Positions 1-7,265 are shown, counted from the first letter of the stretch. The stretch is DNA of 8,946 nt from Pseudomonadota bacterium (GCA_021813195.1 JAKALI010000134.1:1-8946); one strand, 5' to 3'. A program made the numbers and translations. The notes: generated by a model not told the origin, from the letters alone.

Positions 1-825
1 GAACTGGGCGTTGGCTTTCGGGCGACTTCAGGTCCCGTCATCTCCAAAGCCGGGGATCTCGCCGCACTCCTGACCAATCTTGAGGATCGCGACGTCCTGT
101 TCATCGACGAGATCCATCGTCTCAATCCCGCGGTGGAAGAAATCCTTTATCCGGCGATGGAGGATTACAAACTCGACCTCATCATCGGTGAAGGTCCGGC
201 GGCACGTTCAGTGCAGATTGATCTGGCAAAATTCACGCTCGTTGGTGCCACGACACGCGCCGGGCTGCTGACGACGCCCTTGCGCGACCGCTTTGGCATA
301 CCTGTGCGGCTGAACTTCTACACGGTCGAGGAATTGGAACTGGTGGTCCAGCGCGGCGCGCGTGTTCTGGGAGCACCCATGCGCCCCGACGGCGCCCACG
401 AGATTGCTCGACGCGCACGCGGCACACCGCGCATTGCGGGACGACTGCTGCGGCGGGTGCGCGACTTCGCCGCCGTGGCTGGTGTGGCAACGATCGATGC
501 GGGCATTGCGGATACCGCTCTGCGGGCGCTGGAAGTGGATAGCGAAGGTCTCGACGCGCTCGATCACCGATACTTGACGTGTATTGCCAAAAACTATGAA
601 GGTGGCCCCGTCGGCATCGAGACGCTCGCGGCCGCCCTCTCTGAGCCGCGCGATGCCTTGGAAGAAATCGTTGAACCCTATCTGCTCCAGCAAGGCTTCA
701 TCGGCCGCACACCACGTGGGCGCGTGCTGACACTGCGTGCCTTTCGGCATCTCGGCCTCACCGGCCCTTCCCGCGCGTCCTCACCCGAATTGCCGTTCGA
801 CGACACCTCCGACGACGACGCGTGA
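1..825 (+). CDS. ruvB: RuvB Holliday junction branch-migration ATPase, 5'-truncated by the window
   Basis: RuvB is the hexameric AAA+ motor that, with RuvA, drives Holliday junction branch migration in recombinational repair, before RuvC resolution. The reading frame is open from base 1 and encodes 274 residues up to TGA at 823-825. Full-length family members are about 335-350 residues, so roughly the first 70, including the Walker A loop, lie outside the window. Visible marks are the motif TSGPVI, Walker B FIDEIH (window residues 34-39), the sensor-1 motif GATTR (82-86), the PLRDRFG segment that holds the arginine finger in this family, and a C-terminal winged-helix region ending [16 protein letters not shown]. 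An acidic tail (DDTSDDDA) closes the protein. The usual partner ybgC is not next: 303 gene-free bases and two other genes intervene. Identification is certain at family level; the true start cannot be seen. Confidence 0.97.
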   Translation, partial: ELGVGFRATSGPVISKAGDLAALLTNLEDRDVLFIDEIHRLNPAVEEILYPAMEDYKLDLIIGEGPAARSVQIDLAKFTLVGATTRAGLLTTPLRDRFGIPVRLNFYTVEELELVVQRGARVLGAPMRPDGAHEIARRARGTPRIAGRLLRRVRDFAAVAGVATIDAGIADTALRALEVDSEGLDALDHRYLTCIAKNYEGGPVGIETLAAALSEPRDALEEIVEPYLLQQGFIGRTPRGRVLTLRAFRHLGLTGPSRASSPELPFDDTSDDDA

Positions 826-962
826 GTGCGCTCGTGGGTTTGCGTGCTCATCTCCCGTCAACGCTTCATTCCCGAATGGGCCAGCTGGCCAACGCTTCTG
901 CGCTCGACTGCGCGAGGCGCCAGGCGGCGTTACTGTAGCCCGAGATTTCGCGCTTGTTCAAA

Positions 963-1010
963 TACCCGTGATCGGGAACGGGTACTCTTGTTTAGTATGT
1001 AATAACATAC
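963..1010. promoter_or_regulatory. Pair of short inverted repeats upstream of the sugar dehydrogenase (possible operator)
   Basis: Two inverted repeats lie about 120-165 bases ahead of the dehydrogenase ATG. The first is TACCCG (963-968) against CGGGTA (979-984), with CCCG-tgat-CGGG nested inside. The second is GTATGT (995-1000), four bases AATA, then ACATAC (1005-1010), in a locally AT-rich patch. Arms of six bases with short spacers resemble binding sites of dimeric regulators. No regulator gene is adjacent, and such repeats can arise by chance. The regulatory role is inference. Confidence 0.3.
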
Positions 1011-1111
1011 CATTTCAGCCGCGAGAGGCTGCATCTCAGCGAGCGCGCCCTCGCATCAAGAACAGCTATCTGCCGCCCGGCGATAAAGGGCGATTTCCCC
1101 CGCAACAACAT

Positions 1112-1118
1112 AAGGAGG
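1112..1118 (+). promoter_or_regulatory. Strong Shine-Dalgarno deciding the dehydrogenase start
   Basis: AAGGAGG, an exact match to the anti-Shine-Dalgarno core, lies ten bases before the ATG at 1129. It is the best ribosome binding site in the window and fixes the start of the sugar dehydrogenase, whose first residues also form a proper signal peptide. Confidence 0.85.
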
Positions 1119-1128
1119 ATACGCGTCG

Positions 1129-2406
1129 ATGCGATATTTGATGATGCCCCTGTGCACCGCTGCGGCCTGCGCCGCATCGCTGCATGTGATCGCGCCATTT
1201 GAAGCCCACGCCGCCGCACCGAAACTGACGCACGAAACCGTCTTGAGCGGGCTGGATAACCCCTGGGACATGGCCTTCCTGCCCGATGGCACCATGTTCT
1301 TCACCGAGAAATGCCGGGGACTTTCCGTCCGGCTGCCCTCGGGTGACGTCAAGAAAGTGCTCGGGATGAAAGGCTCGTCGGGTTACGCCAGCACCAACGA
1401 TGATCTCTTCTGCGAAGGCCAAGCTGGGATGATGGGCGTCGCCGTCGATCCTGACTTCAACACCAATCGCCAGATCTACGTCTATTCGACTTCGAGCAAG
1501 ACGGCGCCAGGTACGAATCGATTGATGCGGCTCAAGGTCAGCGAGGATCTCAGTACCGTGTCCGATCGAACCGACATCGTCGATGACGTTCCCTACAAGC
1601 CTAAGGCCACCGATCATCCCTTCGGCGGGCCGGGTGCGCATAACGGGGGACGTGTCCGCTTCGGGCCAGACGGCTTCCTTTATTTGACCACGGGCGATAC
1701 ACACAACGGCGAGGTTCCCCAGTCACCGAAGCTCCTCGGTGGCAAGGTGTTGCGCATCGATCGCGATGGCAAGGCCGCGCCAGGCAACAAGCCGCCGGAG
1801 GGCTTCGATCCGCGCATCTACACCTACGGCCACCGCAACGTCCAGGGCATCGACTTCCGTCCCAGCGACGGCACGCCCGTCGTCGCCGAGCATGGCCCCT
1901 GGCACAATGACGAAATCACCGTGCTCAAGAATGGTGGCAACGGCGGTTGGGATCCGCGCCCGAACATGGCCGGCCGCGGCGACTGCCCGGATAAGTACTG
2001 CGGCTACTCACCCAACCAGATGGAAGGCATGGACCCGAAAGAGCGTGCGAAATTCATGCCGATGACGGATCTTGCAACGTACCCGGATGCCATGAAGCCG
2101 GCGTGGACCAACAATGGTCTCTCGCAAGGCACATCGAGCGCCGTGTTCCTCAAAGGTGACCAGTGGGGCGCGTGGAACGGCCGTCTCGCCGTCGGCGTTA
2201 TGGGCATTGGCTTCGGCGACACGCCGCCGGGCTCGCGCATCGATCTCATCGAACTCAAGGACGATGGCGTGTCGGTCGGCGAAGTGATCGAGATGCCGGT
2301 GCCAATGGAGAAGGGCCGCTTCCGCTCCGTGGTCCAAGGTCCCGATGGCAGCCTTTACGCGGCGGTCGACGAGGGCAAAATCCATAAGATCACGCCGAGC
2401 AAGTAA
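1129..2406 (+). CDS. Exported PQQ-dependent sugar dehydrogenase family protein (soluble aldose/sorbosone dehydrogenase type)
   Basis: The family (soluble glucose dehydrogenase / YliI-like six-bladed beta-propellers) oxidises sugar aldehyde groups in the periplasm with the cofactor PQQ. The 425-residue product starts with a Sec-type signal peptide: a hydrophobic Ala-rich core, with likely cleavage after AHA at residue 28. Then come LDNPWDMAFLPDG (42-54) and GQAGMMGVAVDPDF (97-110). HNGGRVRFGPDG (171-182) carries the His matching the catalytic base of soluble glucose dehydrogenase. GHRNVQG (234-240) carries the Arg-Asn pair that holds PQQ in that family. Four cysteines remain after cleavage (62, 95, 286, 291), so disulfides are possible, as expected outside the cytoplasm. 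The gene is monocistronic by appearance: a strong ribosome binding site before it and an intrinsic terminator after it. No PQQ biosynthesis gene is in view, so PQQ use is inferred from conserved residues; the sugar substrate is unknown. Confidence 0.88.
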   Translation: MRYLMMPLCTAAACAASLHVIAPFEAHAAAPKLTHETVLSGLDNPWDMAFLPDGTMFFTEKCRGLSVRLPSGDVKKVLGMKGSSGYASTNDDLFCEGQAGMMGVAVDPDFNTNRQIYVYSTSSKTAPGTNRLMRLKVSEDLSTVSDRTDIVDDVPYKPKATDHPFGGPGAHNGGRVRFGPDGFLYLTTGDTHNGEVPQSPKLLGGKVLRIDRDGKAAPGNKPPEGFDPRIYTYGHRNVQGIDFRPSDGTPVVAEHGPWHNDEITVLKNGGNGGWDPRPNMAGRGDCPDKYCGYSPNQMEGMDPKERAKFMPMTDLATYPDAMKPAWTNNGLSQGTSSAVFLKGDQWGAWNGRLAVGVMGIGFGDTPPGSRIDLIELKDDGVSVGEVIEMPVPMEKGRFRSVVQGPDGSLYAAVDEGKIHKITPSK

Positions 2407-2428
2407 TCACCCGTCGTTTGCACGAACC

Positions 2429-2467
2429 AGCCGTGCCGCGCTCTTACGCCGGCGCGGCTGTCTTTTT
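2429..2467 (+). terminator. Intrinsic terminator after the sugar dehydrogenase
   Basis: A GC-rich stem AGCCGTGCCG (2429-2438) pairs with CGGCGCGGCT (2450-2459), ten base pairs with one G-U wobble, around an 11-base loop. It is followed by GTCTTTTT. It lies 22 bases past the dehydrogenase stop codon and should end that transcript before the phosphoesterase gene. Confidence 0.82.
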
Positions 2468-2550
2468 CCGGCCGGGCTTGGTAGGGCCGCAAGAAAGCCC
2501 GATTCTGGAGGCCACTCAGCGACAAACAAAAGCGCGGCTTGCGGCGCAAG

Positions 2551-2567
2551 GTGCAAAAAGATTGCAC
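2551..2567. repeat. Perfect inverted repeat ahead of the metallophosphoesterase
   Basis: GTGCAA (2551-2556), five bases AAAGA, then TTGCAC (2562-2567). It lies 27 bases before the phosphoesterase ATG, so it would form a hairpin in the 5' leader or act as a dyad binding site. There is no T run after it, so it is not a terminator. The function is unknown. Confidence 0.35.
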
Positions 2568-2594
2568 GTCTCCATCCCCCCAGGGTAACGCAAC

Positions 2595-3500
2595 ATGATC
2601 AGCCGGCGCGCATTGCTGAGAGGCTTGGCTGGTGCAACGGTCGGTGGCCTCGGCCTTGCAGGGTATGCCTTCGGCATCGAGCCGCGTTACCGGTTGAACG
2701 TGAAACGCTATGTCGTCTCGCCGCCGAACTGGCCAACCGGATTCTCGTTGAAGCTGGCCGTCGTGGCTGACCTGCATGCCAGCGAACCCGTCATGCCGCC
2801 CGCCCGCATCGAAGAGATCGTGGCGGCAACCAATGCCCTCGCTGCCGATGCGATCTTGCTGCTGGGGGATTACGCCGCCAGCCACGACTGGCAAACTCGG
2901 CGCGTCCTGCCGCGCGAATGGGCGCCGCTTATTGGGCAACTCAAAGCCCCGCTCGGAGTCCACGCGGTACTTGGCAATCATGACTGGTGGGACGATGAGA
3001 TCGCCCAGCGCGATCGCAAAGGTCCAACCGCTAGCCGCCGGGCGCTGGAAGATGCGGGCATCCCCGTCTATGAAAACGACGCTGTGCGACTGACGAAGGC
3101 CGCACAGCCCTTTTGGCTGGCAGGTCTCGGCGATCAGATCGCGTTCATCACCGGCCGCGACGGACGGCGAATGCTGTTTCAAGGCGTCGACGATCTTGGC
3201 GGCACACTGGAGCGGGTCAACGGGGAGGAACCTGTCATCCTGCTCGCTCATGAGCCCGACATCTTTCCCAGCGTTCCTCATCGAGTGGCCCTCACCCTTT
3301 CGGGACACACCCACGGCGGGCAGGTGCGTCTCTTTGGTTACTCGCCGATCGTGCCGTCCTCCTACGGCAACCGTTACGCCTACGGCCATATCGTCGAAGA
3401 GGGACGCAGCCTCATCGTTTCGGGTGGACTGGGCTGTTCCATTCTACCCGTCCGTTTCGGTGTCCCGCCCGAGATCGTCGTGGTCGACATTGCAGCCTGA
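2595..3500 (+). CDS. Exported calcineurin-like metallophosphoesterase (YaeI/YkuE-like)
   Basis: A 301-residue member of the calcineurin-like phosphoesterase family, dinuclear-metal enzymes that hydrolyse phosphomono- or diesters. All the metal-ligand motifs are present in order: D59-x-H61 (VADLHA), GD at 91-92, GNHD (127-130), the His of LLAHEPD (H219) and GHTH (237-240), so it should be active. The N-terminus SRRALLRG followed by a Gly/Ala-rich hydrophobic stretch (about residues 10-27) fits a Tat-type signal or a membrane anchor facing the periplasm. Relatives include YaeI, YkuE and lipid A precursor pyrophosphatases such as LpxG, but motifs alone do not give the substrate. The ATG at 2595 is chosen because the Tat motif follows directly; the ribosome binding site is weak (AGGG at 2582-2585). 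The gene lies after a terminator and 90 bases before ybgC, and could be cotranscribed with it. Confidence 0.9.
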   Translation: MISRRALLRGLAGATVGGLGLAGYAFGIEPRYRLNVKRYVVSPPNWPTGFSLKLAVVADLHASEPVMPPARIEEIVAATNALAADAILLLGDYAASHDWQTRRVLPREWAPLIGQLKAPLGVHAVLGNHDWWDDEIAQRDRKGPTASRRALEDAGIPVYENDAVRLTKAAQPFWLAGLGDQIAFITGRDGRRMLFQGVDDLGGTLERVNGEEPVILLAHEPDIFPSVPHRVALTLSGHTHGGQVRLFGYSPIVPSSYGNRYAYGHIVEEGRSLIVSGGLGCSILPVRFGVPPEIVVVDIAA

Positions 3501-3590
3501 GATGCGTCCAGTTGACGGCTCCCTTGCGCTGCCAGGGTGCTAGCGTCGCGGGCTTGCGTCGAACGCCAACGCCATGCCAAACGGGGGCCC

Positions 3591-4142
3591 ATGAGTTCCA
3601 AAACGACGTTTCCATCGGACGACATTCCCGTCGCACCGCCCCACTGGCCCGATCTCGCAGGCCGGCTCATCGACGATGCAACAGGGCGGTTGCACGTCCT
3701 TCCCGTCCGCGTCTACTTCGAGGACACAGACGCCGGCGGCGTCGCCTATCACGCCTCGTTCATTCGCTGGTGCGAGCGCGGGCGCACGGATTTCCTGCGC
3801 CATCTCGGCACCGATGCCCGCCGTCTCATCGACGGCACGGACAACCAGGAACCCGCCGCGTTCGTGGTGCGCCGCATGGCCTGCGAATTCCTGCGGCCTG
3901 CCCGCATGGACGACGTGCTCATCGTGGAAACCCGTGTGAAGGCTCTCGGCGGGGCGAGCGTGACGTTGCAGCAATCCATCAAGAAAGATGGGCGGGCGGT
4001 ATTTGAAGCCGACGTCACCGTCGTGCTCGTGGCTGTGTCAGGCAAACCTCTGCGGCTGACGACAGCCATCCGGTCAGGGTTTGGCGCGGGTCTCGACGCG
4101 CCGCCAGTCGCCCCCAGTACGCTCGGCGCGGAATCGTCATGA
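3591..4142 (+). CDS. ybgC: YbgC-like hotdog-fold acyl-CoA thioesterase
   Basis: A 183-residue thioesterase of the 4-hydroxybenzoyl-CoA thioesterase/YbgC type, which hydrolyses acyl-CoA or acyl-ACP thioesters. In many proteobacteria it is associated with the Tol-Pal envelope system and phospholipid metabolism. The family signature FEDTDAGGVAYH (residues 43-54) contains the Asp (D47) matching the catalytic residue, with E62 in WCERGR further along the active-site helix; later parts (CEFLRPARMDD) also fit. The core begins near residue 37, so there is a low-complexity N-terminal extension of about 35 residues and a short Pro/Ala-rich C-terminal tail compared with the usual 130-150 residues. ATG 3591 is preferred, with GGGGG just upstream though closely spaced; a GTG at 3537 is in frame but gives an unlikely Cys/Arg-rich leader. 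A TTGACG at 3512-3517 could be a -35 box, but no good -10 follows. tolQ does not follow; tspO does. Confidence 0.9.
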   Translation: MSSKTTFPSDDIPVAPPHWPDLAGRLIDDATGRLHVLPVRVYFEDTDAGGVAYHASFIRWCERGRTDFLRHLGTDARRLIDGTDNQEPAAFVVRRMACEFLRPARMDDVLIVETRVKALGGASVTLQQSIKKDGRAVFEADVTVVLVAVSGKPLRLTTAIRSGFGAGLDAPPVAPSTLGAESS

Positions 4143-4253
4143 CAGATACGTAACGTGATGTGCGCGGATCCGATCTTGCGTCGCGCCTCTGACATACCGA
4201 TGTGTGACGCGGTGATCCCAGCAGGCCAGCACGAGCAAATGGAGTGCAGATCC

Positions 4254-4721
4254 GTGACCATGGCAACTTATCTCACGCTTGGTGCCTTCTTCGCCCTCGT
4301 GATTGCCGCAGCCTCGACGGGAGCAATGTTCAGCCCCGGCGCATGGTATGAGAGCCTCGTTCGGCCCTCGTGGACACCGCCGAATTGGCTTTTTCCAATC
4401 GCCTGGACAATTCTCTACGCTATGATCGCCATTGCAGGGTGGCGCGTGTGGGAGGCGGAAGGATTTGGTTTAACGCTCGCCGTTTGGGCCGTTGGTCTCA
4501 TCCTCAACGCGGCGTGGTCGTGGATCATGTTCGGGGAGAGGCAGATCGGCTGGGCGCTCGTCGATCTGATCCTGATGTGGATCTCCATCGTTGCCTTCAT
4601 CGCCCTGGCTTGGCCGATCGACCGCACGGCGGCCTATCTGTTTCTGCCCTACCTCGTGTGGGTAAGCTATGCCGGTGCGCTCAATTTTGTGATCTGGCGA
4701 CTCAATCCTTCAGCAGGATGA
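4254..4721 (+). CDS. tspO: TspO/MBR family tryptophan-rich membrane protein
   Basis: TspO (the bacterial homologue of the mitochondrial translocator protein/benzodiazepine receptor) is a five-helix membrane protein that binds porphyrins and related ligands. In some alphaproteobacteria it modulates tetrapyrrole-linked and stress gene expression. The 155-residue product shows the signature RPSWTPPNWLFPIAWTILY in the first cytoplasmic loop and second helix, then LNAAWSWIMFGER. It has five hydrophobic stretches, many tryptophans, and ends NFVIWRLNPSAG. The start is uncertain: GTG 4254 has GGAG at 4241-4244 nine bases upstream, ATG 4260 is two codons on, and ATG 4239 or 4155 would add a non-hydrophobic leader. 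The gene converges with the ZIP transporter and overlaps its last 20 bases. No photosynthesis or haem gene is nearby to indicate its ligand. Confidence 0.92.
   Translation: MTMATYLTLGAFFALVIAAASTGAMFSPGAWYESLVRPSWTPPNWLFPIAWTILYAMIAIAGWRVWEAEGFGLTLAVWAVGLILNAAWSWIMFGERQIGWALVDLILMWISIVAFIALAWPIDRTAAYLFLPYLVWVSYAGALNFVIWRLNPSAG
4702..4721. other. Convergent 20-bp overlap of tspO and ZIP gene ends
   Basis: The tspO stop (4719-4721, +) lies within the coding sequence of the ZIP gene, whose stop is at 4702-4704 on the other strand. The last codons of each gene are thus read on opposite strands. No intrinsic terminator is visible on either side, so each transcript probably runs antisense into the other. 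Confidence 0.85.
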
Positions 4722-5451
4722 ACTGAAACGCGATCATCGCGGCAAACGACAGCGTCACGAGGATCCCGACGGCACTGGGGCTCGCATTGCGGTTGGCGTC
4801 TGGCAAAATCTCGGAAAAAACCATCCACATCATCGCACCCGCAGCAAATCCAAGCCCGATCGGCAGCAACGGCTCGAAGGACGTAACGGCGAGATACGAC
4901 GGCACGGCCATGATGGGCTGCGGCAGGCTCGAAAAGATGCTCCACAAGGCCGCCTGCCATATGGGCGTGCCGCGCGGTACGAGCACGAGACTGATCGCCA
5001 GCCCCTCGGGGATGTTGTGAATTGCGATCGCGGCGGTGACGAAGGTTGCTAGCTCACCTGTGCCTCCGAAAGCGACGCCGACGCCCACCCCTTCGGCGAA
5101 CGAGTGGGCCGTCATCACGGCGATGATGAGCGCGGCCTTCCTTGCATCGAGCCCCTTCAATTGAGCCACCTCGAGATGTTCGCGCCCATCGAACCATCGC
5201 TTCGCCAGCACAATGCCCATGAGACCGAGGAGCACACCAAAGAGCAGGCGCGCCGCATTGAGCCCAATGCCCTCCGTTATGAGACCGAAGGTGGCTGCCA
5301 GCATCAGTCCGGCGGCCAGCGCATTGGCGAAAGAAACATGACGGGCGTCGTATCGCCGAGAGACAAGAAACGGGAGCGCGCCAAGTCCGGTCGCGACCGC
5401 CGTGATCATGGCGGCGATGAAGACGGTCCCGACGTTGATTTCCGCGACCAA
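4702..5451 (-). CDS. ZIP family divalent metal transporter
   Basis: ZIP transporters move zinc, iron or other divalent metals into the cytoplasm through eight membrane helices. The product (249 residues from the start chosen) has about seven to eight hydrophobic segments and the paired metal-site motifs HSFAEG (H116, E120) and HNIPEG (H145, N146, E149) on adjacent helices. Between helices III and IV lies a charged loop with one His (DGREHLEV) rather than the long His-rich loop of many ZIPs. No ATG gives a good N-terminus. TTG at 5449-5451 has AAGGGGG seven bases upstream on its strand and is preferred; a TTG at 5485-5487 would add 12 residues. Stop TGA is at 4704-4702, inside the end of tspO. 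It is divergent from guaA with about 266 bases between. The metal cannot be told from the sequence; ZupT-like broad specificity is possible. Confidence 0.88.
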   Translation of the reverse strand: MVAEINVGTVFIAAMITAVATGLGALPFLVSRRYDARHVSFANALAAGLMLAATFGLITEGIGLNAARLLFGVLLGLMGIVLAKRWFDGREHLEVAQLKGLDARKAALIIAVMTAHSFAEGVGVGVAFGGTGELATFVTAAIAIHNIPEGLAISLVLVPRGTPIWQAALWSIFSSLPQPIMAVPSYLAVTSFEPLLPIGLGFAAGAMMWMVFSEILPDANRNASPSAVGILVTLSFAAMIAFQFILLKD

Positions 5452-5600
5452 CTGCACACCCCCTTGCGCGGTCTGCGACCCAAGCAACCTGGCGTCTTGA
5501 CCCGTTCATCTGCCCGCGCATTTCGTCGCGTTCGTTTCCACGGTGACATACTTCGCCCACGCGATCCAGGAACAACCGCGACCCGGGACGGCCATATGAC

Positions 5601-5629
5601 TTGACGCTGTGGGTTCTCGATGATCTACC
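5601..5629 (+). promoter_or_regulatory. Weak candidate sigma-70 promoter for guaA
   Basis: TTGACG (5601-5606), a good -35 box identical to the one ahead of rnpB, is followed 17 bases later by TCTACC (5624-5629), a poor -10 box. Transcription would begin near 5636 and leave an untranslated leader of about 80 bases before guaA. It is only suggestive. Confidence 0.3.
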
Positions 5630-5700
5630 CCGACCCATCCAGCACACCGCAGAGAGCTCGGTCGACACGCCGAGTTCGATCATCCCGCGCCACGAGATCA

Positions 5701-5706
5701 TATAAC
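5701..5706 (+). promoter_or_regulatory. TATAAC box immediately before guaA (possible leaderless start)
   Basis: TATAAC matches five of six bases of the -10 consensus. A start seven bases downstream would fall at about 5713, at or just before the guaA ATG (5718), giving an almost leaderless mRNA. No -35 consensus sits at the right distance (GATCAT at 5678-5683), so this competes with the upstream candidate at 5601-5629. Confidence 0.25.
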
Positions 5707-5717
5707 CAACCCATGAC

Positions 5718-7265
5718 ATGACCGACACCGTCCTCATCATCGACTTTGGCAGCCAAGTGACGCAGCTCATCGCGCGTCGGGTTCGCGAGGCGGGGGTCTA
5801 TTGCGAGATCCACCCGTTTCAGAATGCTGAAGCCGCCTTCGAACGCCTTGGCCCAAAGGCCGTCATTCTCTCCGGTGGTCCCGCGTCTGTCACGGAAACG
5901 GGAAGCCCGCAGGCACCCGAGTCGGTGTTCACCTCCGGCGTTCCCGTCCTTGGCATCTGCTACGGCCAGCAGACCATGGCCGAACAGCTGGGGGGCAAGG
6001 TTGAAAGCGGACATCATCGCGAATTCGGGCGCGCCATGCTCGATGTTCGGGAGTCGAGCGCGCTCTTCGACGGCGTCTGGCAGACGGGCGAGCGCCATCA
6101 GGTCTGGATGAGCCACGGCGATCGCGTCGTGCGTTTGCCACACGGCTTCAAAGTCATCGCGACCAGTGACAACGCGCCTTTCGCCGCGATCGCAAACGAA
6201 GCGCGACGCTACTTTGGTGTGCAGTTCCACCCGGAAGTCGTTCACACGCCCGACGGCGCCAAGCTGATCGCAAACTTCCTACATCACGTCGCGGGCCTGA
6301 AGTCCGATTGGACCATGGCCGCCTATCGGCGCGAAATGATCGCCAAGATTAGAGCGCAAGTCGGCGGCGGCCGGGTCATTTGCGGCTTGTCCGGCGGCGT
6401 CGACAGCGCCGTCGCTGCTGTTCTCATCCACGAGGCGATCGGCGAGCAGCTCACGTGTGTGTTCGTGGATCACGGCCTCATGCGTCTCAACGAAGCGCAA
6501 GAAGTCGTGGGACTCTTTCGCGACCATTACAATATCCCGCTCGTCCACGTGGATGCATCCAAACTATTTCTCGATGCGCTTACCGGCGTCAGCGATCCAG
6601 AAGACAAGCGCAAGACCATTGGTCGGCTATTCATTGACGTGTTCGAGGCCGAGGCAAAGAAAATCGGTGGCGCGGAGTTTCTCGCTCAGGGCACGCTCTA
6701 CCCCGATGTCATCGAGAGCGTGTCATTCACGGGTGGTCCGTCCGTTACAATCAAGTCCCATCACAACGTCGGCGGCCTACCTGAACGCATGAACCTGAAA
6801 CTCGTTGAGCCCTTGCGCGAATTGTTCAAGGACGAGGTTCGCGCCTTGGGCCGGGAGCTGGGACTGCCCGAAGCCTTCGTTCGTCGGCATCCTTTCCCCG
6901 GTCCGGGTCTTGCGATCCGCATTCCCGGAGCGGTATCGGCGCAAAAACTCGACATTTTGCGCAAAGCGGATGCGATCTATCTCGACGAGATCCGCAGTGC
7001 CGGGCTCTATGATGCCATTTGGCAGGCCTTTGCCGTTTTGCTTCCCGTGCGCTCCGTGGGTGTCATGGGGGACGGGCGCACTTACGATCACGTCCTGGGC
7101 TTACGCGCCGTCACCTCCGTCGATGGGATGACAGCCGATTTCTTCCCCTTCGACATGGGCTTCTTGAGCCGCGTTGCAACGCGGATCATCAACGAGGTGA
7201 AGGGTGTCAATCGAGTGGTCTACGACGTAACCTCCAAACCGCCCGGCACCATCGAGTGGGAATAG
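5718..7265 (+). CDS. guaA: GMP synthase (glutamine-hydrolysing)
   Basis: GuaA converts XMP, ATP and glutamine to GMP, the last step of guanine nucleotide synthesis, in the cytoplasm. The 515-residue length is normal. The class I glutamine amidotransferase domain comes first (about 1-190): DFGSQ near the start, nucleophile C81 in GICYGQQ, and the His/Glu pair H171 and E173 in FHPEV. The ATP pyrophosphatase domain follows, with the P-loop SGGVDS (225-230) and the YPDVIES segment. The dimerisation domain ends in the conserved [12 protein letters not shown] 5718 is forced: an in-frame TAA lies at 5703-5705 and there is no other start between. No Shine-Dalgarno is present ahead of it, and an out-of-frame ATGACATGA (5713-5721) overlaps the start. 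No guaB is adjacent. The 3' end, a known integration site for genomic islands in other bacteria, is intact here. Confidence 0.98.
   Translation: MTDTVLIIDFGSQVTQLIARRVREAGVYCEIHPFQNAEAAFERLGPKAVILSGGPASVTETGSPQAPESVFTSGVPVLGICYGQQTMAEQLGGKVESGHHREFGRAMLDVRESSALFDGVWQTGERHQVWMSHGDRVVRLPHGFKVIATSDNAPFAAIANEARRYFGVQFHPEVVHTPDGAKLIANFLHHVAGLKSDWTMAAYRREMIAKIRAQVGGGRVICGLSGGVDSAVAAVLIHEAIGEQLTCVFVDHGLMRLNEAQEVVGLFRDHYNIPLVHVDASKLFLDALTGVSDPEDKRKTIGRLFIDVFEAEAKKIGGAEFLAQGTLYPDVIESVSFTGGPSVTIKSHHNVGGLPERMNLKLVEPLRELFKDEVRALGRELGLPEAFVRRHPFPGPGLAIRIPGAVSAQKLDILRKADAIYLDEIRSAGLYDAIWQAFAVLLPVRSVGVMGDGRTYDHVLGLRAVTSVDGMTADFFPFDMGFLSRVATRIINEVKGVNRVVYDVTSKPPGTIEWE

Larger units (their letters stand above)
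826..1128. other. Gene-free stretch between ruvB and the sugar dehydrogenase
   Basis: No convincing gene is seen on either strand; the open frames here have unnatural compositions and no family resemblance. The stretch holds a perfect 12-bp palindrome GGCCAGCTGGCC (879-890), a 9-bp direct repeat CAACGCTTC (859-867 and 890-898), an inverted repeat TACCCG/CGGGTA (963-968 and 979-984) and an inverted repeat GTATGT-aata-ACATAC (995-1010). It ends in a strong ribosome binding site. It probably carries the promoter and perhaps an operator for the dehydrogenase, but I could not place a good -35/-10 pair. No intrinsic terminator for ruvB is evident: the palindrome is not followed by a T run. Confidence 0.6.

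Noticed and set aside
737..1141. 134-residue plus-strand open frame covering the gap after ruvB
   Set aside because: It starts inside ruvB, has an irregular composition, has no homologous pattern and runs into the dehydrogenase start. I treat the gap as non-coding.
2355..3389. 344-residue open frame on the minus strand opposite the metallophosphoesterase
   Set aside because: It is the antisense shadow of a GC-rich gene whose plus-strand product has all the family's catalytic motifs. The minus-strand product shows no recognisable family.
3512..3543. TTGACG at 3512 as a promoter for ybgC
   Set aside because: No acceptable -10 box occurs 16-18 bases downstream; the nearest candidate (TGCTAG) is 20 bases away. 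It is noted only in the ybgC entry.
5054..5770. 238-residue minus-strand open frame across the ZIP gene start and the guaA start
   Set aside because: It overlaps the ZIP coding sequence in another frame, is Arg/Gly-rich, and shows no domain; it is a frame shadow.
7239..7265. 3' end of guaA as an integration site for a genomic island
   Set aside because: The site is a known island hotspot in other bacteria, but here the gene end is intact and no integrase, repeated att sequence or cargo follows; rnpB and ccr come next.
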